NCBI GenBank assembly: GCA_964477295.1
Contig: CAYZEZ010000132.1
Span: forward strand, 1-12,388
DNA: 12,388 nucleotides
Source of the DNA: CAYZEZ01 sp964477295
Lineage (GTDB): Bacteria; Bacteroidota; Bacteroidia; Bacteroidales; SM23-62
Direction of reading: 5' to 3'
Of the stretch, positions 1-7,246 are shown piece after piece. The notes beneath the pieces are model-generated. The model saw only the letters and a list, made by a program, of their open reading frames with translations, had not been told where the DNA came from and made no database searches. Every line of letters starts with the position of its first letter. The stretch's first letter is position 1. Made by a program: the position numbers and the translations under genes.

Positions 1-859
1 ATTTGTGCCCATGCTGATAACATGTTTTTATGTTTAATTTTATAGTATGTGGAACATATATTGTACTGCATTTTGCGATATAAAACTCTGTTTTGAATGA
101 ATATACTGTTATAAGGTTGTATATATTGATTCTTAATAATTGTTGGTTTTGAACAGATGACAAACTTTATAATCAATTGGCATTACACAGCTTCGCCCCG
201 TCACTCCCAAAAAGGATTATATTCTTCAAGAAAATGTAAATGAAAATTACAAAGAATTCTAATCGTATACAATAATAAACTCATTGGATATACTTTTAGA
301 TTACCTGTGAGATTCTCTGAGTTACCAGATGTGTCTGGGATCCAGGTATTCAAAGCTTGATCAGGAGAAAAAGGACAAAATTGGAAGCAATAGTATTATG
401 ATTTCCCTAGTATATGTAACTACCTTATATTTAACTCATTCCGGTCTTAATATTTAATCTGATCTATTTGTTAAAATTTAAAAATCTGCAAAAAATGAGC
501 AGATATCTGAAAGTTTTAATCATTAAGACATATATCATGGTAGTGACTTTCTCATTTTTGATTAAATGACTATCTGGTTGGTTTTATTTATGGACGTAGC
601 GGAAATCAACAAAATTGAACGAGGAGACATTATGGTTTTCAAAAATAACTGTCTGCCAATAATCTGGACAATTACTGCAAAATGCAGTATAATAAGTTCC
701 GGTAGGAATATGTAGCAAATACCTGATTAACAGTCACATATGAGTAAATTAATTGCAATTATATTATTTAAGCATAATAACTAAATTATTGAATATTAAT
801 ACCATAACTAGTAACTAGCACCCAGTACCTGGCAACTTGAATTAATTAATTTTCTGATA
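1..859. other. AT-rich region upstream of intI without a convincing gene
   Basis: This stretch is strongly AT-rich compared with the rest of the window, and all long reading frames are broken. It contains one copy of a dispersed repeat (186-323) and a small perfect hairpin, TACTGCA/TGCAGTA with an AAA loop (673-689). A 27-codon ORF (632-715) follows a good GAGGAG Shine-Dalgarno sequence (621-626), but its product resembles nothing I recognise. In most integrons the primary recombination site attI and the cassettes lie on this side of intI. I could not identify attI or any cassette here, and the window edge hides what lies further left. Confidence 0.6.
186..323 (+). repeat. Dispersed repeat, copy 1 (direct repeat of 10217-10355)
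   Basis: This 138-bp block aligns with 10217-10355 at roughly 80% identity by eye, with only 1-2 nt indels. The most conserved parts are the first 22 bases (starting CACAGCTTCGCCCC), the central AATAAACTCAT and the final CCTGTGAGATTCTCTG. CACAG near the left end and CTGTG near the right end are complementary, so the element could close on itself. In one frame (226-323) the differences between copies fall most often at third positions, but copy 1 has a TGA in that frame, so a decayed coding fragment is possible. The family is unknown to me. Confidence 0.75.
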
Positions 860-1819
860 ATGAAAAGCTCGAAGTTTCTAAATCACGTCAGAGAAGTGAT
901 TCGCACAAATCATTTCAGCTTTAGCACAGAAAAATCCTATATCAATTGGATATACCGGTTTATCATCTTTCATAATAAAAGACATCCTGAAGAAATGGAT
1001 GGAAAAGAGATTGCCGAATTCCTTACTTACCTTGCAGTTGATAGAAAGGTTTCCGCCTCTACTCAAAACCAGGCTTTAAATGCCCTTGTTTTTTTATATA
1101 AAAAGGTCTTGAAAATTCCACTGGATACCTATGATTTTAAACATGCCAGAACAGGAAAACGCTTACCTGTTGTGTTTAGCCGAGATGAGGTACAAGATGT
1201 ATTATCAAACCTTCATGGTGAATTTAATCTTATGGCTTCACTATTATATGGTAGCGGATTGCGCTTAGCAGAATGTATGAAATTGCGCATCAAAGATATT
1301 GACTTTAATTTCAATGAAATAATTGTTCGCGCAGGTAAAGGAGATAACGATCGGAGAACGTTACTTCCTTGCTTATTAATACCACAGCTAAAAAGACAAA
1401 TAGTAAAGGCAAAGATCAAATTGGAAGAAAATATGTCGGTAAAAGGTTTTACAGGGGCTTCCATGCCAGAAGCATTGGAGAGAAAATATCTAAAGGCTCC
1501 AAAAGAATTGGCCTGGCAATATATTTTTCCCTCCAGGAAACCAGCAATTGATCCTCGTTCAGGAAAATTAAAACAACACTATCGCCATGAAAGCTTCTTA
1601 CAAAAAGAAGTGAAAAAAGCAATCCGAAAGTCACAAATAACCAAAAACGCCTCATGTCATACTTTCCGTCATTCATTTGCTACGCATCTTCTTGAAGATG
1701 GGTATGATATCCGCACAGTGCAGGAATTACTCGGTCATAAGGATGTTCGAACCACTATGATATATACACATGTACTCAATAGAAATAAATTCAATGTCCG
1801 AAGCCCACTTGATGTGTGA
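860..1819 (+). CDS. intI: Integron integrase (IntI family tyrosine recombinase)
   Basis: Site-specific DNA recombinase that in integrons inserts and excises gene cassettes between attI and single-stranded, folded attC sites. The 319-residue length is normal for IntI. The N-terminal SAM-like core-binding domain (about 5-90) has the family signature around ASTQNQALNALVFLY (66-80). The catalytic domain has R135 (GLRLAE), K160 (AGKG), H267 and R270 (CHTFRH), H293 (LGHKD) and nucleophile Y302 (MIYTH), so all active-site residues are present. The stretch around 190-215, including MPEALERKY, is the extra helix that separates IntI from XerC/XerD. The C-terminus NRNKFNVRSPLDV is also typical of IntI. 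The ATG at 860 gives the expected N-terminus; no clear Shine-Dalgarno precedes it. It faces away from the 1-859 region, where attI would be expected. No cassette array is visible beside it. Confidence 0.95.
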   Translation: MKSSKFLNHVREVIRTNHFSFSTEKSYINWIYRFIIFHNKRHPEEMDGKEIAEFLTYLAVDRKVSASTQNQALNALVFLYKKVLKIPLDTYDFKHARTGKRLPVVFSRDEVQDVLSNLHGEFNLMASLLYGSGLRLAECMKLRIKDIDFNFNEIIVRAGKGDNDRRTLLPCLLIPQLKRQIVKAKIKLEENMSVKGFTGASMPEALERKYLKAPKELAWQYIFPSRKPAIDPRSGKLKQHYRHESFLQKEVKKAIRKSQITKNASCHTFRHSFATHLLEDGYDIRTVQELLGHKDVRTTMIYTHVLNRNKFNVRSPLDV

Positions 1820-1828
1820 GATTTCCAA

Positions 1829-1911
1829 TCCTCTTCGTTCCGTACTTCAATGCATTTTGCTTCGCTCCTGCTCCGGTCCTCTTCGTTTTGCACTTTGATG
1901 CATTCTGCTGC
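1829..1911. repeat. 48-bp tandem repeat, about 1.7 copies, after intI
   Basis: TCCTCTTCGTT begins at 1829 and again at 1877, and the following sequence (TGCATTTTGCT against TGCATTCTGCT) stays in register, giving a 48-bp period. The repeat fills the short gap between intI and the convergent permease gene. Read on the minus strand the period is 16 codons, with two similar peptides ending NEED, but no credible gene surrounds them. It may be a local duplication; its function is unknown. Confidence 0.75.
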
Positions 1912-1921
1912 CCTTTTTTTT

Positions 1922-4288
1922 TTATTCATATTTCAGACTTTCAGCCGGGTTCATCCTGACTGCCCTGTTGCTCTGGATGCCGATGCAAACAAATGCAACA
2001 ATTATTGCGATAAATCCGCCAATTATCATCAACCACCATTGCAAATCAATCCTGTAGGCGAAATGCTCCAGCCAGTTGTTCATAAAAAAGTATGATACGG
2101 GAACGGAGACAAGGAGTGAAATCAGGATCCATTTCAGAAAATCGGATGAGATCTTTAACTGGATATGGCTGAGTTTTGCACCCAATAGCTTCCTTAACGC
2201 TATTTCCCGGGTTTTTTGCTCAATGGTATATCCGGTCAATCCAATAAGACCCAGTATTGAAATAAGCATTCCAATGAAGGTGAAAAAGAGGATAATCTTC
2301 CGGATGACCCTGTCCTGGTCATACAACCCTGACACTCTATCATCAAGGAAATTGATGCTGATTGGTGAGGATGATTCGTATTGGTTCCAATGATGCTTTA
2401 ATATTTCTGTAACATTACTGAATTCATCCATATTGATCCTGAGCAAAGCCCAGTTACAAAAACCAGGATTATAAATAATGATCTGGGGGTCTATTTCAGA
2501 GTGAAGGGAGCGGAAATGATAATCTTTTGAAATACCCACTACATTGAGTTTTCGCACATCACCATTACTCAGAAGAAACCTGAATTCCATTCCCACCGGA
2601 TTGTCAATACCGGTTTCTCTGAGGGCAGCTTCATTTAATATAATCGCGGATGAGTCGGAGGCAAAATTTTTATCGAATGCACGCCCCTCCTTTATCTCAG
2701 CCTGAAGGGTTGAGAAGTAATCAAAACCAACAAACAGAGCCCTGAATAATGTTTCTTTTGACAAATCCTGTCCGTCCCATCTGAACCGGCTGTTTGAAAA
2801 ATTGTAGCCATATGTCGGAAGTGCAGCTGCCCTGGTCATTCCCCTGACTGCCGGATAGCCAAGCATATCATCTTTTATGGATTCAAAATTATCCTGAAAT
2901 CCTTCCGACATTTCGAAATAAATCACATCTTCCTTATTATAGCCCAGGTCTTTATTGAGCATGTAATTAATTTGCCTGGAGATGATTATGGTGACTGTAA
3001 TGAGGATTATGGAGATCGTAAACTGGAAGACTACAAGAACCATGCGTAACCGGTGCCTGCTGTTGCCTTTTTCAGTCGACCCCCTCAGGGCACTGATGGA
3101 TTTGAAAGAAGACAGATAGAACGCAGGATACATTCCGGCAAAAACACCGGTAACGATGGCAAATCCTGCCAGATAAAAGTATATCCTTATATCAGAATAA
3201 TCAATGATCAATCCAATCCGGGATATATTATTGAATGCCGGGCGTACCAGTTCAACCATCATCATCGCGATCAAAACAGAGATAAAGGAGATCAGGATAG
3301 CTTCTCCAATGAATTGTGCCATGAGATTGGTCTGGTAAGCACCCATCACTTTTTTCATTCCAATTTCCCTCATTCTCCTTGATGAACGGGCTGTAACTAA
3401 ATTCATGAAGTTTATGCAGGCCATAATAATCAGGAATATTCCTATTCCCGAGAATGTGCGCAAGTATTTTACATCGATCGTGTTTGCAGATTCAAAGTCA
3501 TACCCGGTGGTGAAATGAATTTCCCTGACAGGTTGTAAATCCAGTGTAGCGAATTCTTCCAGGGTAGGTTTTGGCTTAAGAAAATTCTTAATCTTTTCAA
3601 CAGCCTGCTCCCTCGATATGTCCCTGTCAAGAGCCACATATGTATAGTAACCACTGTTGTTCCACTGGTCGATCGTGTAGCCTAGTGTTCCCAGGTGTTC
3701 GAAAGGAATCATATAATCAAACCACCAGTGTGTCTGTTTGGGATAATCCTCGAAAACTGCTGTTACCATGAACTCCCTGTCCGGAACGGCACTGAGTGTT
3801 TGTCCCAGGGGATCCTCCTCTCCAAAATATTTTCTGGCCATACTTTCTGAAATGGCAATATGATTTGGTTCAGAAACAGGAATATCAGTGAGCTTGCTGA
3901 TAACCTTGATGGAAAACATATGAAAATAAGAGGGATCTGCATAGGTTCCATTTTCCGTGATCTGTTCCTCTCCTTTCTTAAAACTTAGCCCGGATTTGGA
4001 CAGACGGCAATAATCGGTAATTTCCGGGGCTTCTTCTTTCAGACTCGGACCAAGAGGTCCCTGGGTTATTGTCCATGTAGTCAGGTCTTCAAATTTAATG
4101 TGCTGAATGACCCTGTACACATTGCCGGAGTTTTCATGAAAGGTATCAAATCCGAGGTGGTAATTTACCCAGAGCAATAACAGGATGGAACTGGCCATAC
4201 CCACTGATAATCCGAAAATGTTAATTGCAGATATTCCTTTATATTTCCAGATATTGCGAAAAATGAGTTTAAGGGATATTATTAGCAT
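1922..4288 (-). CDS. FtsX/MacB-like ABC transporter permease
   Basis: Inner-membrane permease of the type VII (MacB/FtsX) ABC superfamily, about 788 residues with the start used here. It has the large Bacteroidota two-module layout: an N-terminal membrane segment after ISAINIFGLSVGMA, a periplasmic MacB_PCD-like domain, and an FtsX block of membrane helices. A second periplasmic domain and a second FtsX block follow, ending in RAVRMNPAESLKYE. The paired hallmarks REIGMKKVMGA and REIALRKLLGA are both present. I prefer the ATG at 4286-4288 (protein MLIISLKLIFRNIWKYKG...) because it matches the family N-terminus. A TTG 16 codons upstream (4336) would overlap the predicted promoter. No ATP-binding subunit, membrane-fusion protein or outer-membrane channel is encoded nearby, so it must use an ATPase from elsewhere. 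Substrate unknown; it is divergent from a sigma-54 two-component pair that probably controls it. Confidence 0.92.
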   Translation of the reverse strand: MLIISLKLIFRNIWKYKGISAINIFGLSVGMASSILLLLWVNYHLGFDTFHENSGNVYRVIQHIKFEDLTTWTITQGPLGPSLKEEAPEITDYCRLSKSGLSFKKGEEQITENGTYADPSYFHMFSIKVISKLTDIPVSEPNHIAISESMARKYFGEEDPLGQTLSAVPDREFMVTAVFEDYPKQTHWWFDYMIPFEHLGTLGYTIDQWNNSGYYTYVALDRDISREQAVEKIKNFLKPKPTLEEFATLDLQPVREIHFTTGYDFESANTIDVKYLRTFSGIGIFLIIMACINFMNLVTARSSRRMREIGMKKVMGAYQTNLMAQFIGEAILISFISVLIAMMMVELVRPAFNNISRIGLIIDYSDIRIYFYLAGFAIVTGVFAGMYPAFYLSSFKSISALRGSTEKGNSRHRLRMVLVVFQFTISIILITVTIIISRQINYMLNKDLGYNKEDVIYFEMSEGFQDNFESIKDDMLGYPAVRGMTRAAALPTYGYNFSNSRFRWDGQDLSKETLFRALFVGFDYFSTLQAEIKEGRAFDKNFASDSSAIILNEAALRETGIDNPVGMEFRFLLSNGDVRKLNVVGISKDYHFRSLHSEIDPQIIIYNPGFCNWALLRINMDEFSNVTEILKHHWNQYESSSPISINFLDDRVSGLYDQDRVIRKIILFFTFIGMLISILGLIGLTGYTIEQKTREIALRKLLGAKLSHIQLKISSDFLKWILISLLVSVPVSYFFMNNWLEHFAYRIDLQWWLMIIGGFIAIIVAFVCIGIQSNRAVRMNPAESLKYE

Positions 4289-4319
4289 GATATAAAGATA
4301 TTTGTTTTTTTGTGGAATA

Positions 4320-4335
4320 ATCCAATAACATGCCA
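4320..4335 (-). promoter_or_regulatory. Putative sigma-54 (-24/-12) promoter for the permease
   Basis: On the minus strand this reads TGGCATGTTATTGGAT. Compared with the RpoN consensus TGGCAYRNNNNTTGCW, the -24 box is perfect (TGGCATG). The -12 box is weaker, TGGAT in place of TTGCW, keeping G at the key position but with A instead of C. The implied transcription start, near 4309-4311, gives a leader of about 22 nt to the ATG at 4288. A long palindrome lies about 90-135 bp upstream, where an NtrC-type activator would bind. Assignment by eye; the imperfect -12 box is the main doubt. Confidence 0.5.
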
Positions 4336-4397
4336 ATCTTAATATGTGCCTGAAAATGTGGGATATAGAAATATATTACTTTCATTTTTTATTAAAT

Positions 4398-4443
4398 TAT
4401 TGTTGCATTATCGCAACAGGTATTGTGCGATAATACAACAATA
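4398..4443. promoter_or_regulatory. Long palindrome, probable activator-binding site (UAS)
   Basis: Two 18-bp arms (4398-4415 and 4426-4443) are complementary at 17 of 18 positions around a 10-bp spacer. The core half-site is TTGTTGCATTATCGCA, against TTGTTGTATTATCGCA on the other strand. It sits in the divergent gap between the permease and the sigma-54 response regulator, just before the regulator's likely start. It lies about 90-135 bp upstream of the predicted permease transcription start. That is typical placement for an enhancer bound by a dimeric NtrC-family protein with a Fis-type HTH, so the adjacent regulator is the obvious candidate ligand. It could also mediate autoregulation. Confidence 0.7.
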
Positions 4444-4469
4444 TGTATTTTTATAAAAATAAATTGTTA

Positions 4470-5843
4470 ATGAATCCCGAGAAAGCAAGCATCATGATCG
4501 TGGACGATGATCCGCGCATCCTGCATAGTGCAAAGATGTTTTTAAAGCAGGTTTTTTCAGATGTACACGTATCTACAGATCCCGATGAGCTGATCAGTTG
4601 TTTATCAAAAATACATTTTGATGTGATCCTGCTGGATATGAACTTCAGCAGAGGTGAGATAGACGGGAAAGAAGGGATTAAGCTTCTACAACAAATACAT
4701 ACTATCGATCCGGAATTGCCTGTAATATTCATTACTGCATTTGGTAATTTTGATCTTGCAGTGCAGGCTATAAAATCAGGAGCTTTCGATTTCCTTGTAA
4801 AACCCTGGAAGAACCAGAGGCTTCATGCCTCCATTCTATCTGCGTTGAAATTCAGGAAATCAGAGCAGAAACTCAGGAAGTATCAGGAAACTGCTACTTT
4901 GCTGGAGGATGACAATCACGTTGATTATCATGACTTTATTGGCGAATCGATGGCCATCAGACACGTACAGGAATTGATCAGGAGAGTGGGGCCCACGGAT
5001 GCTGATGTGCTGGTCTCGGGTGAAAACGGTACCGGAAAAGAAATGGTGGCAAGGCAGCTCCATCAGCATTCAGACAGGGCGGAAAACGTATTCCTGAAGG
5101 TGGATATCGGTTCATTACATGAGAACCTGTTTGAAAGCGAATTATTCGGGCATGAGAAAGGTTCATTCACTGATGCAAAAAAACAGAAATCCGGCAGGTT
5201 TGAACTGGCTTCCGGGGGAACTCTTTTTATTGATGAAATCGGGAACCTTGATCTTAAACTGCAGGCTAAGATACTGAGCGCCCTTCAAAACAGGGAAATA
5301 ATCAGAGTGGGTGGAACGAGGTCTATCCCTGTTGATATCAGGCTGATATGTGCAACCAATCAGGATTTATCAAAAATGGCCAAGGACGGAAGCTTCCGGG
5401 AGGATCTTTATTACCGGATCAATATGTTTGAGATAGTTATTCCACCCTTAAGGGAAAGGCTTGAGGATATCCAGCTTCTGGTCAGTTATTACCTTGATAA
5501 ATTCAAAGTCAAATATCATAAGCCCAGGCTGAAATTAACTGATTCTATCACTGCCAGGCTCAAAGAATACATGTGGCCGGGAAATATCAGGGAACTTAAA
5601 AACTCTATCGAGAGAGCCGTTATCCTTGAGAACGGACCCGTTTTGACTACAGGGTCAATTTTTCCACCATTCCGGAAATTTTCATTAACTGAACAGGCAA
5701 AAAGCTATAACCTTGTGGAGAATGAAAAAAGGCTTATTCTGGAGGCCATTCAAAAAAACCGGGGAAATATGACCAATACGGCAAAAGACCTGGGGCTGGA
5801 ACGTACTGCTTTATACCGCAGGTTGAAAAAGTACGGACTGTAA
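4470..5843 (+). CDS. Sigma-54-dependent response regulator, NtrC/AtoC family
   Basis: Cytoplasmic two-component activator that remodels sigma-54 RNA polymerase using ATP. Numbering is from the upstream ATG at 4443. Receiver domain about 16-135: acidic D22/D23, phosphoacceptor D65 (ILLDMNF), T98 and K120 (LVKPW). AAA+ domain about 164-395: Walker A GENGTGKE (193-200), sigma-54 contact loop GSFTDA (240-245) in place of the classical GAFTGA, Walker B LFIDE (261-265), arginine-finger region REDLYYR (319-325) and WPGNIREL (378-385). A Fis-type HTH occupies the last 25 residues. I chose the ATG at 4470 because MNPEKASIMIVDDD fits the family and the upstream ATG at 4443 overlaps the palindrome's right arm; this gives 457 residues. 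The histidine kinase follows after 10 nt, so the two are co-transcribed. Confidence 0.95.
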   Translation: MNPEKASIMIVDDDPRILHSAKMFLKQVFSDVHVSTDPDELISCLSKIHFDVILLDMNFSRGEIDGKEGIKLLQQIHTIDPELPVIFITAFGNFDLAVQAIKSGAFDFLVKPWKNQRLHASILSALKFRKSEQKLRKYQETATLLEDDNHVDYHDFIGESMAIRHVQELIRRVGPTDADVLVSGENGTGKEMVARQLHQHSDRAENVFLKVDIGSLHENLFESELFGHEKGSFTDAKKQKSGRFELASGGTLFIDEIGNLDLKLQAKILSALQNREIIRVGGTRSIPVDIRLICATNQDLSKMAKDGSFREDLYYRINMFEIVIPPLRERLEDIQLLVSYYLDKFKVKYHKPRLKLTDSITARLKEYMWPGNIRELKNSIERAVILENGPVLTTGSIFPPFRKFSLTEQAKSYNLVENEKRLILEAIQKNRGNMTNTAKDLGLERTALYRRLKKYGL

Positions 5844-5853
5844 ACAAAACCGG

Positions 5854-7224
5854 ATGTTACTCAAAAGATTCTATATCAACATTATCGTTCGTATAACCCT
5901 CATTCTTGGCACTATGGTGTTCCAGGCGTTTGCGTTCAATGACCTGATAGAGAAACAGCTGCTGTTCACCTTTATTGTATTGTCAGTATTCCTGTTAATC
6001 CAGGTCATTTTGCTGTTCAGTTACCTGAGAAAGAGCAACCGGTTGCTTACAAAATTCGTACTTGCTATTTCAAACAGGGAATTCACCTGGAAGTTTAGTC
6101 AGGAGGCAGGTAAAACACCATACAAGGATCTTAATAAGGCATTTAATACCATTATTGAGCAATATCAGTCGGTATCCCTGGAAAAAGAAAGTCAGTCATT
6201 CCTTTTGCATCACCTGATCCGGGATATCCCCGCCGGCATCCTGGTGGCCGATCAGGAAGGACGCATTCTCCTTAAGAATAACGCATTGGATGATTTGTTG
6301 TCCCTGGCCGATATACATTCTCTGGAAGAGGTGGAGATCCGTCAGCCGGACTTTTATAACCGGATTTTGCGATCAGGCATTTCAGGGAAACACATTTATG
6401 AACTGTCAGCACCCAAAGAGATAAAAAAGTTTTCAGTCACGGTAGATACATTTCTTCTGCTTAATAACTTACATAAACTCATTCTGGTACAGGATATCAG
6501 CAAGGAAGTAGAAGCAAGCGAAGTAGATGCCATACAGCGCCTTTTGCGGATCCTGACCCACGAGATAATGAATTCGCTTGCCCCGGTTAATTCATTAACG
6601 GAAACGATCACCATGCTCATGACCGATGAATCTGGCCGCCCAAAATTGCAGGAGAACTTAAGTCAGAGAAACTATAATGACATTTTAGAATCTGTACAGG
6701 CAATCATGGAAAGGACCATGGGAATGGATCATTTTGTAAATACTTTCAGGACACTGACAGAACTCCCGGAAACCCTGGAAACCGAATTGACTCTCGTTAA
6801 GGAGCTTCTGGAATCAGTATGTAAAATAATGCATGCACAACTGGCGAATGTTCCGGTAATCATTGATCTGGAGAGTGAAGCCATGAAGATTGATGTAGAC
6901 TCTGCATTGATTGAGCAGGTATTTATAAACCTGGTTACTAACAGCCTGACCGCTTTATCTGATGAAGAAAATCCTCAGCTGGTGCTGAAGGCATTCCATA
7001 AGGATGATCAAGTAATAATACAGGTTGAAGACAATGGTATAGGGATACCCCGGGAGAAACTGGCCAACATATTTATGCCCTTTTATAGCACAAAGGAAAA
7101 AGCCTCAGGGATTGGATTGAGCTTTGTGAAGCAGATTCTGAGGTTGCATAATGCATCTGTTCATGTTCAGTCAGTCGTCAACGAGGGCAGTATTTTTTCG
7201 ATCAGTTTCCAGGACAGGTATTGA
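5854..7224 (+). CDS. Membrane sensor histidine kinase, partner of the sigma-54 regulator
   Basis: Inner-membrane sensor kinase of 456 residues. Two N-terminal transmembrane helices (about 9-28 and 36-58) enclose only a short loop, so there is no sizeable extracytoplasmic sensor. A linker and a PAS-like segment (about 115-212, including IPAGILVADQEGRILLKNNA) follow. The HisKA region is RLLRILTHEIMNSLAP with phosphorylated H236, and E237 and N240 after it. The ATPase domain has the N box (FINLVTNS, N359/N363), G1 (DNGIGIP, from 393), F box (IFMPFYSTK) and G2 (ASGIGLSF). The H-box style is that of the NtrB/NtrY-like kinases that pair with NtrC-type regulators. It lies 10 nt after the regulator gene and is convergent with the MEMO-family gene. 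With so little exposed protein, the signal is probably sensed in the membrane or cytoplasm. Confidence 0.94.
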   Translation: MLLKRFYINIIVRITLILGTMVFQAFAFNDLIEKQLLFTFIVLSVFLLIQVILLFSYLRKSNRLLTKFVLAISNREFTWKFSQEAGKTPYKDLNKAFNTIIEQYQSVSLEKESQSFLLHHLIRDIPAGILVADQEGRILLKNNALDDLLSLADIHSLEEVEIRQPDFYNRILRSGISGKHIYELSAPKEIKKFSVTVDTFLLLNNLHKLILVQDISKEVEASEVDAIQRLLRILTHEIMNSLAPVNSLTETITMLMTDESGRPKLQENLSQRNYNDILESVQAIMERTMGMDHFVNTFRTLTELPETLETELTLVKELLESVCKIMHAQLANVPVIIDLESEAMKIDVDSALIEQVFINLVTNSLTALSDEENPQLVLKAFHKDDQVIIQVEDNGIGIPREKLANIFMPFYSTKEKASGIGLSFVKQILRLHNASVHVQSVVNEGSIFSISFQDRY

Positions 7225-7246
7225 TAACCATAAACGAGAATATAGA

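Noticed and set aside
186..323. Dispersed repeat as a long VCR-like attC site
   Set aside because: Size is in range and the ends are complementary, but no pair of AAC/GTT outer boxes with mutual complementarity flanks either copy.
4289..4336. TTG start at 4336, extending the permease by 16 residues
   Set aside because: The family N-terminus fits the ATG at 4288, and the extension overlaps the predicted sigma-54 promoter.
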